From assembly GCA_964462685.1 (NCBI GenBank), contig CAYWYR010000004.1, forward strand, positions 62,001 to 126,000: a DNA stretch of 64,000 bases, read 5' to 3'. Below, in pieces: positions 16,290 to 26,200 of this stretch. Below the pieces are notes generated by a model. The model did not search any database. It saw nothing but the letters and a program-made list of their open reading frames with translations, and was not told where the DNA came from. Made by a program: the position numbers and the translations under genes. Position 1 is the stretch's first letter. Each line of letters opens with the position of its first letter. Source of the DNA: CAYWYR01 sp964462685. GTDB taxonomy: Bacteria > Bacteroidota > Ignavibacteria > Kapaibacteriales > UBA2268.

Positions 16290-17407
16290 ATATTCTAGTT
16301 TTTAACTGGCAAGATATTAAAAACCCACAGGGCGGTGGAGCAGAGGTGCATTTCCACGAGATATTTAGACGTATAGCTGCGCAGGGGCACAATGTAGATC
16401 TGTATTGCTGTTCTGTTTCTGGTATGCCAGGTGAAGAGATAATTGACGGTATAAACGTTCATAGAGAAGGCTCAAGAAATACTTTCAATTACCTTGTTCC
16501 CAAATTATATAAGAAAGCTACAAAGGCTAAAAAGTATGATATCGTTATAGATGATGTGAACAAGATTCCGTTTTATACCCCACTTTATGTCAGGGAACCG
16601 CTTTTAGGCATAAGCCATCATTTCTTTGGTAAGAGTATATTTGAAGAAGCAGGGCTGGTATCCGGCAGCTATGTATATCTGGCTGAAAAGCTGATGCCTG
16701 TTCTTTATAACAAAACTCCATTTGCTGTAGTATCAGAATCAACTTTATACGACTTCAAAGATAGAGGTTTTGATACAACAGAATACAGAGTAATCAAGAA
16801 CGCAATCACTCAGTCAGAATATCCGATGGAGATCGGAAAAAAGAATGCTGAGTTTACTATTACTTATTTCGGCAGGCTCAAAAAATACAAGTCAGTTCAA
16901 CACTTAATTTCTGCCTTCTCAATTCTAAATCAGGAATACGATAATCTCCGCTTGGATATAATAGGGAAAGGAGACTATAGAGATACATTGGAAAAACAGG
17001 CAAAAGACCTTGGAATTTCTGAGAAAACTACCTTTCACGGTTTTGTAGATGAAAAAAAGAAAATAGAGCTTTTATCGAATTCCCACGTAGTAGTTAACAC
17101 TTCTATGAAAGAAGGGTGGGGGATAACGAATATAGAAGCCAACGCTTGCGGCACTCCTGTTGTAGTGGCAGATGTACCAGGGTTAAGGGATAGCCTTGAT
17201 GAAGGTGTATCGGGTTTAAAATACCAATATGCTCATGTGGAAGGGTTATCAAACCAAATTGAAAAATTAATAACTGACAATGCTTATTTGAAAAAACTCA
17301 GTCAAGGTGCTCTATTATGGGCAGCTACATTTGACTGGGATGATTCCGCCAAACAAATGCTCGATATGATAAAGAGCGTGATAAACGTAAACAGACCTGG
17401 ATTATAG
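16286..17407 (+). CDS. Glycosyltransferase family 4 protein
   Basis: A 373-residue GT-B glycosyltransferase. The N-terminal acceptor domain begins NILVFNWQDIKNPQGGGAEV. The donor domain has TYFGRLKKYKSVQHLI, HGFVDEKKKIELLSNSHV and the EGWGITNIEANACGTPVV loop typical of GT4, with its conserved glutamate. The sugar donor and acceptor cannot be read from sequence. It is translationally coupled to the threonine aldolase gene, which is probably an accident of packing. Confidence 0.88.
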   Translation: MNILVFNWQDIKNPQGGGAEVHFHEIFRRIAAQGHNVDLYCCSVSGMPGEEIIDGINVHREGSRNTFNYLVPKLYKKATKAKKYDIVIDDVNKIPFYTPLYVREPLLGISHHFFGKSIFEEAGLVSGSYVYLAEKLMPVLYNKTPFAVVSESTLYDFKDRGFDTTEYRVIKNAITQSEYPMEIGKKNAEFTITYFGRLKKYKSVQHLISAFSILNQEYDNLRLDIIGKGDYRDTLEKQAKDLGISEKTTFHGFVDEKKKIELLSNSHVVVNTSMKEGWGITNIEANACGTPVVVADVPGLRDSLDEGVSGLKYQYAHVEGLSNQIEKLITDNAYLKKLSQGALLWAATFDWDDSAKQMLDMIKSVINVNRPGL

Positions 17408-17440
17408 TATCAAAAAACAATCAAGCAGATTCAAATTTCT

Positions 17441-18628
17441 ATGAATATCTTTCTCAAAATCATTTCTCTAATATTCTTTTCCGTTTTGATCCAATCGTGT
17501 GGGGAAGCCAGTGATAACTCGCATGATCTTGAACTTGTGAATGATGAATCTTTGATTATTGAGGGTAATGATCGTAAAGATGATTCATACAGCCTTACCG
17601 CTGATGTGGGTGAACACAGACAAAATGCTATTACCCGTACTGTAGCAGCTGCCTCAGATGCTATTGTGGGTATCAATGTAACCGATTATAAAAGAACTTA
17701 TGCATTTAGTAAACGGGACGGATGGGGAAGATGGAGGGATATCTACAGGAAGAGGGCAGTTAAAGGGCTTGGTTCAGGCTTTATCGTATCCGAGGATGGG
17801 TTTATTCTAACAAACCATCACGTAGCAGGTGAAGCGGAAGAGATTATTATTACCATGACAGATGGAAGTACCCATAAAGCCAGGGTAGTAGGAAGCGATA
17901 GGGTTACTGATATCGCACTTCTTAAAATAGATGCGGAAACGAAATTACCGTATCTAAAATTCGCGGATATGCAGGATATCATCGTTGGGGAGTGGACTAT
18001 TGCTTTCGGGAATCCTTTCGGTTTGTTTGAAACCAACTCTAAACCTACTGTTACAGTAGGTGTGGTATCCAATTATGATGTGAATTTTATTCACGAAGAG
18101 GATAACGAGCTTATAGTATATAGGGATATGATCCAGACTGATGCCGCGATAAGCTCTGGTAACTCCGGCGGTCCTTTGCTGAATGCAGACGGCAGAGTCA
18201 TAGGAATGAATACCACGATCTACTCTACATCGAACTCCCGCATGGGATCAGGTAGTATAGGTATTGGGTTTGCGATACCAGCACACAGGATACTGAAGAT
18301 AGTTGATCTTATCAGATCAGGTAAAACTATCGATAGAGATTTCATTACAGGTATGAGAGTAAGAGAACTTGATTATGAGATTAAAGACTTGCTGGAGGTG
18401 GAAGAAACTACCAGAGGTGTAGTTGTAAGTACGATTTATCGGGATACACCTGCTTACTATGCAGGCTTACGGGCTGGCGATATTATTACTTCTATCGATG
18501 GTACTACAATACTAAAGGCTGAAGATTACAACGTCATCATATTCGATGGTATAGTAGGCGATGAACTTCCCATGTCCGTTATCAGAGATGGTAAAACAAT
18601 TAACCTCAAGCTACGACTAACTAAATAA
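17441..18628 (+). CDS. HtrA/DegP-like serine protease, lipoprotein with one PDZ domain
   Basis: An S1C trypsin-like protease for envelope protein quality control. The N-terminus has a lipoprotein signal ending LIQSC at Cys20. The catalytic triad is readable as H127 (LTNHHVAGE), D157 (TDIALLKID) and S242 (SSGNSGGPL). A single PDZ domain occupies about residues 305-390 (TPAYYAGLRAGDIITSIDG). At 395 residues it is shorter than two-PDZ DegP and more like DegS, but lipid-anchored rather than spanning the membrane. It lies 24 bases upstream of lptB. Confidence 0.92.
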   Translation: MNIFLKIISLIFFSVLIQSCGEASDNSHDLELVNDESLIIEGNDRKDDSYSLTADVGEHRQNAITRTVAAASDAIVGINVTDYKRTYAFSKRDGWGRWRDIYRKRAVKGLGSGFIVSEDGFILTNHHVAGEAEEIIITMTDGSTHKARVVGSDRVTDIALLKIDAETKLPYLKFADMQDIIVGEWTIAFGNPFGLFETNSKPTVTVGVVSNYDVNFIHEEDNELIVYRDMIQTDAAISSGNSGGPLLNADGRVIGMNTTIYSTSNSRMGSGSIGIGFAIPAHRILKIVDLIRSGKTIDRDFITGMRVRELDYEIKDLLEVEETTRGVVVSTIYRDTPAYYAGLRAGDIITSIDGTTILKAEDYNVIIFDGIVGDELPMSVIRDGKTINLKLRLTK

Positions 18629-18652
18629 AATTAATTATAAAAATAAAACTTA

Positions 18653-19477
18653 TTGACTGATACAGATATAAATAGCGAAGACACATCAAATAACGAATCG
18701 CGAGAATCAATAAGTTCTGGCGAACTCAGTAATTCCAATCTGCCCAAAAGTACTTTATCGGGAACCGGTCTGGTAAAGAAATATGGGAAAAGGACAGTTG
18801 TTAAAGGTGTTGATCTGAATGTTTCACAAGGTGAATGTGTTGGACTTTTAGGGCCTAACGGTGCCGGAAAGACAACTACATTCTATATGATTACAGGCAT
18901 GGTAAGGCCGACAAAGGGGAGGGTTAACATAGATGACAAGAAGATAACGCGTAAAGCGATGTACAAAAGATCAAGGTTGGGGATTAGCTATCTTCCTCAG
19001 GAAGCCTCAATATTCAGGAAGATGTCAGTAGCCGATAATATTATGGCTATACTAGAACTACAGGGTTATAACAGGGCCGAGAGAAAACGACGATTAGAGG
19101 AACTGCTCGAAAAATTCAATATCACCCACATAAGAGATAGTAAAGGATTTATGCTTTCAGGGGGTGAGAGAAGACGTACTGAGATTGCCAGAACACTCGC
19201 ATCCGATCCGAAGTTCGTGCTTTTGGATGAACCTTTCGCGGGTATCGACCCAATTGCTGTAGAAGATATTATGGAAATAGTCAAAACCTTAAAACATGAT
19301 AATATCGGGGTTCTCATAACCGACCATAACGTTCATGAGACCTTATCGATAACCGATAGAGCTTATATTCTTATAGACGGAAATATCTATGTTTCCGGAA
19401 CTGCTGAAGTTATTGCGAGTAATGAGGAAGTCAGAAAAAGATATCTGGGTGAAAACTTTTCACTTGAAAGGTATTGA
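18653..19477 (+). CDS. lptB: LPS export ABC transporter ATP-binding protein
   Basis: LptB powers LPS extraction from the inner membrane with LptFG. Walker A is GPNGAGKTTTFYMITGMVRP, the Q-loop region is SYLPQEASIFRKMS, the signature is LSGGERRRTEIARTL and Walker B is FVLLDEPFAGIDPIA, followed by ITDHNVHETL. These are LptB-specific variants. The start is TTG with no ATG before the ATPase domain, giving a roughly 35-residue polar Ser/Asn/Asp/Glu-rich extension not found in Escherichia coli LptB. lptF and lptG are not adjacent. The OstA-like gene at 28 kb may belong to the same pathway. Confidence 0.93.
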   Translation: MTDTDINSEDTSNNESRESISSGELSNSNLPKSTLSGTGLVKKYGKRTVVKGVDLNVSQGECVGLLGPNGAGKTTTFYMITGMVRPTKGRVNIDDKKITRKAMYKRSRLGISYLPQEASIFRKMSVADNIMAILELQGYNRAERKRRLEELLEKFNITHIRDSKGFMLSGGERRRTEIARTLASDPKFVLLDEPFAGIDPIAVEDIMEIVKTLKHDNIGVLITDHNVHETLSITDRAYILIDGNIYVSGTAEVIASNEEVRKRYLGENFSLERY

Positions 19478-19527
19478 GTCTTTACTCATAAGCTTAAAAT
19501 ACTTAATTGACAGCTATTAGATTACTG

Positions 19528-20163
19528 TTACTTCTTCTTACCAAAATAAGATCTGATAATTAAAGCACCCAGCAATACCAAAGCAATAGGGAACACTATC
19601 TTTCCGTAAAGTGCTATGTATTCTTTAATGGTATCGATATTATCGGCGAATTTTATACCAAGATATAGAAGGATCGCATTCCAAATAGCCGCACTTATTG
19701 CGCTTAATGCTGTTGTCTTTTTAAGATTTAACCTAGTCACACCAGCAAAAAATGATATTACAGCTCTAGTACCGGCCAAGAATCTATTGGCTATTATAAT
19801 ACCGTAACCATATTTCTGGAACCATTCTGTAGGCTTTTCTAGAGAATCCCTGTTTATAAACTTGAATCTCTTACCATCAATAATTGCGTCGCCAGTGTTT
19901 TTTCCTATAATGTACATAGTAACAAAACCAATAGTCGAACCCAAGGTGCATATAATAAGTAATTCGGTAAAACCGATGTCTTTAAAAACAATCATAGTGC
20001 CTATGAACAATACAACGGCGTCGCTGGGTGAAGGGGGTACGATATTCTCGATAAATGTTGCTACGAACGCTATTACCAAAACCCATGCATAGGGAACTTG
20101 TAGTAAGGTCTGTTGAGTCCAATCAAGAATCTGGATCGGTAACTCAGAGAAAATTTCAAACAT
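19528..20163 (-). CDS. DedA family (SNARE-associated/VTT domain) membrane protein
   Basis: A 211-residue polytopic protein. It has the N-terminal amphipathic segment, a FIENIVPPSPSDAVVLFIG loop and the GYGIIIANRFLAGTRAVISF motif of DedA proteins, with its conserved arginines. DedA proteins act in lipid carrier (undecaprenyl phosphate) flipping and membrane homeostasis. It ends a minus-strand operon after HIT, rsmA and PAP2, with a five-base gap to the PAP2 gene. The association with a PAP2-type phosphatase is suggestive. Confidence 0.9.
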   Translation of the reverse strand: MFEIFSELPIQILDWTQQTLLQVPYAWVLVIAFVATFIENIVPPSPSDAVVLFIGTMIVFKDIGFTELLIICTLGSTIGFVTMYIIGKNTGDAIIDGKRFKFINRDSLEKPTEWFQKYGYGIIIANRFLAGTRAVISFFAGVTRLNLKKTTALSAISAAIWNAILLYLGIKFADNIDTIKEYIALYGKIVFPIALVLLGALIIRSYFGKKK

Positions 20164-20168
20164 GTATA

Positions 20169-21113
20169 TTATCTCTTAGAACTTATTATCCTGGCGATGT
20201 AAGGTTCTAGCCAGAGCGATAAAAAAGCAGCGAAAATGCCTGCTATCACATCTACAAGATAGTGGTATTGAAGATATAAAGTAGAAAAGATGATCAAAAA
20301 AGTTATCACACCTATCAAATGCTTGTACTTTATGTTGAACCTATAGGCAAACCAAATATTTACAATACTCATCATAGTATGGCCACTTGGCATACAGTCC
20401 TTGTTTACTTGGGATATTGCTAGCGAAGGGTCGGAAATGCCTCCTCCAGAGTCTATGATATGCCGAATGTAATCGGTAAAATATAATCCAGGTAGGGAAT
20501 CATACAAAGTAGAGAAATCACCCACCATAAACCTCGGCCCTATAGCTGGGAAAAGAATATAGCCTATGTATGACAAGTAAAAAGCGAAAATGATATTACG
20601 TATAAATAAGTCAAAATCATTATGAGTATGATTTCTGTATAGAATGATACCTTGGAATATCATTGCTGGGAAGAATAGAAAATAAGCTATCTGTAGCGTT
20701 TCAGTAATTATGGGATGTGTTAAGCCTGTTGCTATATCGGAGATGTTATTACCAAGAAACATCAAGTCTAACCTGATAAGGGTATCATCAACAATATCAG
20801 GATTCAAAATATCTATGATATCGAAAATCTGAGAATAGATAACGAATACCGATACGGCTAATAATATATTGCGGAGTAAATATGTGTAATGCCGTTTACT
20901 TTTGGAAGCAAAATAGGCTGTTATAATTATAAAAAGCGTAAGAAAAGTATTTAATCCGAGGAAGTAGAAAGGATTGGCGAGGTCTCCCCAAAACAGAAAG
21001 CATACAATGATATAAAAAAATACCATTGATAACGAATACTTCTCAGGTATTGTAAAAATAGCAGTGTTGCCGGATCCGAAGACTTTTGAAAATCTATCAA
21101 ACGCCATCATCAT
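20169..21113 (-). CDS. PAP2-superfamily (Aur1/inositolphosphotransferase-like) membrane phosphatase
   Basis: A 314-residue protein with about six to eight membrane helices. The phosphatase core has CMPSGHTMMSIVN (motif C2 with its His) and STLYLQYHYLVDVIAG (motif C3 with His and Asp; the Arg of the classical SR pair is Thr, as in the PAP2_3 subgroup). Substrates are probably phospholipid or polyprenyl phosphates. The N-terminus has three consecutive ATG codons (21113, 21110, 21107) and overlaps the rsmA end by 11-17 nt. Confidence 0.87.
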   Translation of the reverse strand: MMMAFDRFSKVFGSGNTAIFTIPEKYSLSMVFFYIIVCFLFWGDLANPFYFLGLNTFLTLFIIITAYFASKSKRHYTYLLRNILLAVSVFVIYSQIFDIIDILNPDIVDDTLIRLDLMFLGNNISDIATGLTHPIITETLQIAYFLFFPAMIFQGIILYRNHTHNDFDLFIRNIIFAFYLSYIGYILFPAIGPRFMVGDFSTLYDSLPGLYFTDYIRHIIDSGGGISDPSLAISQVNKDCMPSGHTMMSIVNIWFAYRFNIKYKHLIGVITFLIIFSTLYLQYHYLVDVIAGIFAAFLSLWLEPYIARIISSKR

Positions 21114-21867
21114 TTATGATATTATGAAGAGTGATAAAATCTTTGACTGTTAGATTCTCAGGCCGCTTTGTTTTGTATTGAGGAAAAATATCTGATTCGA
21201 TTATCAAAGGATACTGTTTTAAAGTATTGCCTAACTGCTTTCTACGTTGCGAGAAAGCATTTTTAATGATCTCCCAATAAAGTTTTTTGTTGAGGTTTGG
21301 TTGATTGGCTTTAGGTGTAAGCTTTATAACACTGGACCACACTTTAGGCTTAGGGTAAAAACAATGCGGCGATACATCAACTACTTTTTCTATGTCAAAA
21401 AAAGTCTGAAGAAGAACCGTTAGTTTTCCGTAATCTTTGTTGTTGGGCTTAGCTAATAGCCTTTCAGCTACTTCTTTCTGGATCATTATAACAGCTACTG
21501 AGATATTCTCAATATTGTCATAAAGATAGAACATAATCTGACTTGAGATATAGTAGGGTAGGTTGCCTATTACTTTGCAATTAGCAGTCAGCCCGTCATA
21601 TTTTAATATATCATGATTTATGATATTAATATTTTCAAAGCTTTTATACTTTTTCTCAAGTAGCTCTACAGATCTTTTATCTATATCTATAACTGTAAGT
21701 TCAATATCCATTCGCACGAGATGATCTGTAATAGCGCCTTCCCCAGGGCCTATCTCTATAACCTTATCTTTCGGCTGAATCCCCAAAGCCTCTACTATTT
21801 TTAGCTGGATATTCTTATCCTGCAAAAAATTCTGGCCGAGGGATTTGATAGGTTGTAGTTTTGACAT
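21097..21867 (-). CDS. rsmA: 16S rRNA (adenine1518-N6/adenine1519-N6)-dimethyltransferase
   Basis: KsgA dimethylates two adjacent adenosines in helix 45 of 16S rRNA. I chose the ATG at 21867 (MSKLQPIKSLGQNFLQDK), which gives 256 residues and sits one base after the HIT stop. A longer in-frame start at 21921 would add 18 residues inside the HIT gene and is not family-like. Motifs are VIEIGPGEGAITDHL (SAM binding), NLPYYISSQI (the NLPY catalytic motif) and a C-terminal FSQRRKQLGNTL. Confidence 0.95.
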   Translation of the reverse strand: MSKLQPIKSLGQNFLQDKNIQLKIVEALGIQPKDKVIEIGPGEGAITDHLVRMDIELTVIDIDKRSVELLEKKYKSFENINIINHDILKYDGLTANCKVIGNLPYYISSQIMFYLYDNIENISVAVIMIQKEVAERLLAKPNNKDYGKLTVLLQTFFDIEKVVDVSPHCFYPKPKVWSSVIKLTPKANQPNLNKKLYWEIIKNAFSQRRKQLGNTLKQYPLIIESDIFPQYKTKRPENLTVKDFITLHNIINDDGV

Positions 21868-21868
21868 A

Positions 21869-22375
21869 TTATTCTTTAGAGTTCGCGTTGAAAAATTCGC
21901 GAAGCCTTTCAGAACCTTCACTCATAGCCTCTGATACTACTTTGATGTCTGCTACAGTCAGCATAAAATTGGTATCACCTTCCCAACGCGGCAGTACATG
22001 GTAATGAAGGTGCCCTGGCACCCCTGCGCCGGCTGCACTACCCATATTCACACCGATATTCACACCCTGTGGCTTATAAAGCTCGCTGAGCGCTTTTACC
22101 GATAATCTGACTAGGGCGTTAATCTCGTCAAAAGTATTCTTTGTCAGCTGAAGCAATTCCCCATTGTGTTCTTTAGGGGATATAAGTAAATGCCCATTGT
22201 TATAAGGATATTTGTTCATAATGACAAAAGCATAAGTCCCTATATGTACTACCTGCGGGTTATCGAATCCAGCTATTACTGCATCACATAAAAAACAGCC
22301 AGTATCACTGATTTTATCTTCAACTTTGAATGAAGTAATATATTCGTTTCGCCAGCTAGACCAAAGGTTTTTCAT
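21869..22375 (-). CDS. HIT family hydrolase (Ap4A/nucleotide hydrolase type)
   Basis: The 168-residue protein carries GHLHYHVLPRW, the HxHxHxx active-site triad motif, near the C-terminus, and a GCFLCDAV pair of cysteines near residue 30, as in the diadenosine polyphosphate phosphorylase/hydrolase branch. I chose the ATG at 22375 (MKNLWSSWRNEYI), because homologues begin this way and the longer frame to 22399 would run into the terminator of the upstream gene. It starts a minus-strand operon HIT-rsmA-PAP2-dedA. Confidence 0.9.
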   Translation of the reverse strand: MKNLWSSWRNEYITSFKVEDKISDTGCFLCDAVIAGFDNPQVVHIGTYAFVIMNKYPYNNGHLLISPKEHNGELLQLTKNTFDEINALVRLSVKALSELYKPQGVNIGVNMGSAAGAGVPGHLHYHVLPRWEGDTNFMLTVADIKVVSEAMSEGSERLREFFNANSKE

Positions 22376-22381
22376 AGATAT

Positions 22382-22412
22382 AAAAAATCCGAACCGCATT
22401 AGCAGTCCGGAT
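22382..22412 (-). terminator. Intrinsic terminator of the outer-membrane protein gene, just before HIT
   Basis: On the minus strand an 11-bp stem (22402-22412 with 22387-22397, including G-U pairs) with a four-base loop is followed by six T at 22387-22382. The HIT start codon lies six bases further on. Confidence 0.75.
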
Positions 22413-22438
22413 ATTGAATTGTTATTGTATATGTTTAT

Positions 22439-23269
22439 TTATATACCGAATCTAACATCCACTCCAATTTGTACTGCTGATACAGTCCAGTCAATGTCAT
22501 TTACGTTAGTAAGACCTAAATTATAATTAAGGCTTGGTACAAGAAGGAAACCAGCTTGTGGTACGTTCCACTCGTACTGCACCCCAAATTTAAGGCCGAA
22601 TCTAGTACCTGATGCATTATCAATTTCTTCCACTCCATCTAAATCTAGATTCCTGGTTTGCGGGTCGATAAATTCAGGATTATTGATATCATAATCGGAA
22701 AATTGAAAGTCAGCTGAATCATCTCCAGTCAATTGAAGAAGTCTGGTTTCATTAGCTGCCATTATTAAATCAACTGTTGGACCAGCAACCAATCCAAAGC
22801 CATCAAATAAATTATATTTATACTGAGCTTCGAATGTAACCATACTGTAATCTAATTCAAGAGAACTATTAGCTTTAGATAATGTGGTACCGCCAGATGT
22901 TAACGCTACAGGATATTCAGGCATATCCACATTAAAACTAGCTGGCATTGTATTGTAAAGTACTCTCGTTATGATTGACTGATTGGAGTTTGTAACGCTA
23001 CCTATGATAAACTCAGCAGTAAATCCAGCAAAGAAACCAGTATTACCACCATCGGTAAAGCTTTCACATAAACCTTCTGCTGGATTGCCGCCACCTCTTG
23101 TCTGGGTAACCTGTAAATCAGTGGAGTGTGATACTAAATTCAGACCAGCAGCTGGACCAATTAGGAATTTGTTTCCCGTCTGTTTAGGAGCGAGTGGGTC
23201 ATCGAGTTGTGCGTTAGCTGCTATAAATCCAGCCAGTCCGATGATAAACAGTGGTAGTAGTCTTTTCAT
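22439..23269 (-). CDS. Outer-membrane beta-barrel protein of unknown role
   Basis: A 276-residue protein with a clear signal peptide (MKRLLPLFIIGLAGFIAANA). Alternating hydrophobic strands follow, such as FLIGPAAGLNLVSH, MVTFEAQYKYNLFDGFGLVA and FLLVPSLNYNLGL, ending with VDVRFGI. This pattern fits the PorT/OmpA-barrel-like porins of Bacteroidota, though I cannot name a family. It starts eight bases after the stop of the large T9SS cargo gene, so the two are probably co-expressed and may form a surface complex. Confidence 0.75.
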   Translation of the reverse strand: MKRLLPLFIIGLAGFIAANAQLDDPLAPKQTGNKFLIGPAAGLNLVSHSTDLQVTQTRGGGNPAEGLCESFTDGGNTGFFAGFTAEFIIGSVTNSNQSIITRVLYNTMPASFNVDMPEYPVALTSGGTTLSKANSSLELDYSMVTFEAQYKYNLFDGFGLVAGPTVDLIMAANETRLLQLTGDDSADFQFSDYDINNPEFIDPQTRNLDLDGVEEIDNASGTRFGLKFGVQYEWNVPQAGFLLVPSLNYNLGLTNVNDIDWTVSAVQIGVDVRFGI

Positions 23270-23277
23270 GTAAAGCC

Positions 23278-26200
23278 TTAATTAGTTATTGATATTTTTC
23301 TTGATAATGTATTGGAGTATGAGTTATAAGTTACTATATACACTCCATTAGATAAACCGTCTAAAGTGATATTAATTACACTTTCTCCTTCAGAAATGTA
23401 TAATTGTTCACTTTGTACCATTTTACCAGTTATATCTATAATGTTCAGATCAGCAATATGATCAACATTAGCGATACTATTTACCTCTATAGTTTTACTA
23501 TCCCTGCGGTAGTTAAAATCTATAGCTGACAAGTTATCAAAAAATCTGAGAGTACGCAAGCTATAAGCACATACAGGGTCAATTTTTAATGTATATGTTG
23601 ATAATTCTGGGTTGAAGCAATCGGATATATCAAAATCAAGGCTTATAGGCGTAACTAAATCGATACCGAGAAGCACTGTGTAGGTTTGATCAAAGTATAT
23701 ATCGTCCGCACCTGAATCAATAATCAAACCTGCTGGGATTTCAAAGACTACACTGCCGCCTTCTTCTCTGTGCGGCACTTCAATAACCTGACCGCCAACA
23801 TTGATAGCAGTTGAGTTACCTTTAAGCTTAAGATTAATGAAATCATATTCTAGCCTAAGTACGATGATCTCTTCAGAGAACAATCCAAAGTCATGGGAAA
23901 AATCTATCGAGTAACCTATAGCTACATCGCTACCGATCTTCGGATACTGATCTTCATTGTTCAACAAAATCGTTTTATATTCTATATCTACTGTAGGGAG
24001 TGTAGGTTCTACATCAAACGATACCGATAAAACCGTGTCGATGGTAATAACCCTTCCCGAAACTATTGTATCAAAGGTAGCTGGAAAACTTATTATGCCT
24101 TCACACCGGTCATTTGATTTAGCTTTAACAGCTATCGGAACACTCTCAAAACCTTGCGATATTCTGGGATTCCAATCCACAATTACAATATCCTCGCAAC
24201 CTTCTAGGGTCATTTCTCCAATAAATGTACCAGGATTTACTACGATATCCAAGCTATAATTACCTTCTACACAAGAGATGATTTCCTCCGTATCGATATT
24301 TACTTCGGCTGAAATTGACGGTATTGGATTTGCAGTAGCTGTGATTATAGTTGTATCTCGCCTTTCAGTTCTGCCATATCCAGCATCACTCACCAGTTCT
24401 ATCTTCATTTCCTGTAATCCGCTGGTTGATGGCTGAAAACTGACAAGTTCATTTATAACAGATTCTGGAATTATAGTGCCAGTATATGATAAAACAGCAT
24501 CTGCGTTGATATCATTTATATCCAAAATATTAAGAGAATTGATAATTATACTGTCATTGCCCTTCAAAGCAAATAAATCTACATACTCCGAGTATTCATC
24601 ATTTACAATAAACTCCCCTAAATCATAAACATAGCTTTCTATCTCAGGCTCTATACCTTCGCACTGGAAACTGAAAACTACTGTATCGTGATACCAAATA
24701 TCATTATATTCAGGATCCACTACGAAATAGTAATTCTGAGTATATGGCCCTGGCCTGTTCGGAATAGCCTGAACGTTAAAATCAAGCGAATTTCCCTCAG
24801 AAACAATCGGGTGGTCCACCGGTAGGCTACTGCTTTCAAACTGTGACTCAAGAATCGGAATGTCGGTACCTACATAAACCAAATCACCTTCGTAATCACC
24901 GATATTTTCCATCTGAAACTGATGAGAGAGAGCTCTGCCGGTTCGTACCATACCGAAGTTGAATGTATAACTTTCAAAGGTAGGTTCACCAGCAATTCCC
25001 ATTATGCTATCAACTAACTCCAAACCTATAGAGTCGATTACATTAATGGTGATTTGATGGTTGCCCCTAGCGGAAGGAGTATAGCAGATAGGTATTGAAA
25101 GGGTCGATTCAGCATCTAGAATCATAGGAAACAAACCTAAGGTATCAATAAAGAAATCGTCGGTATCCTCAAATTCTAAACCCAAAAGAGTATTTTGGAT
25201 ATTGCCGTCATTTACAATCTCAATCTCATCGCATAACTGATCTGCTACTCGGATTTTGGGGAAAGCACTTACTATTAACTTAGCACCCGGAGCCTGTACC
25301 GAACCCCTGATCTGTTTAGTTACTGTTAAGCATCCGAAATCATAGCTGACACTATCAATTAAGTCATCCACAGCGAGTGAAGAATCCACCAAGCAGTAGG
25401 AAACATATATTGTTTCGTTCGGCTCGAGAATTCTACCTACCAAATCCTCTGGGCTGGTAGTGATTCTTTCTGGATTGGGCAGGTCAACTTCAACTATTTC
25501 AATTGGATAAGGGTTGTTGTTGGTAATCATATCCAGCCTACAGTCGATTGATCCTATATTATATTCCCCGAAATCAAACTCTTCTGTTGTTCTTATCCTT
25601 TGACCTTGCAAAGTTGTTGACCAAGTGTATCTTTTTCCAAGTTCGTTTACTATCTCAAGTTCTATAGTACCGTCGGTAGAAGTGTTAATAAGCTTCCCAC
25701 TTAATTTGACGTTTAGACCAAAAGGCTCATATTCTAAAACATATTCTACATTATCGAGAGTTTCTTCGTTGATGTCCACCCAGGCAATATTTACAGGCTC
25801 TCCCTCCTCCGTTGAGTTGAAATTTACCTCAAACTCAAAACACTCTTCTTCATATTCCTCTACAATCTCAGATGTATTGAATTCTATAGAACCATCCGCA
25901 CCAGTTAGATTATGAGCGTAAGATGCCTGCGAGGCCACTCCATAAGCGTTGGCTGAGAAAAAACCCTCATCACAGATTAGAGTATTCAGCCCTGAATCTG
26001 ACTCTATTACCACATAACTATGTAGTGCATCCAAGGGATAAAAATCGTATGTGTCCTGAATCAGCTCATCATTATATCTCAAGGTAGCTATCGCGTTGTT
26101 GGAGCACACGATACCTAGATAGTGATACTGCATCGTATTTGGTATCCATGGCTGATAAAAATAGAGATAATTTGATGTAGGAACCGATAATAGTGCGTTC

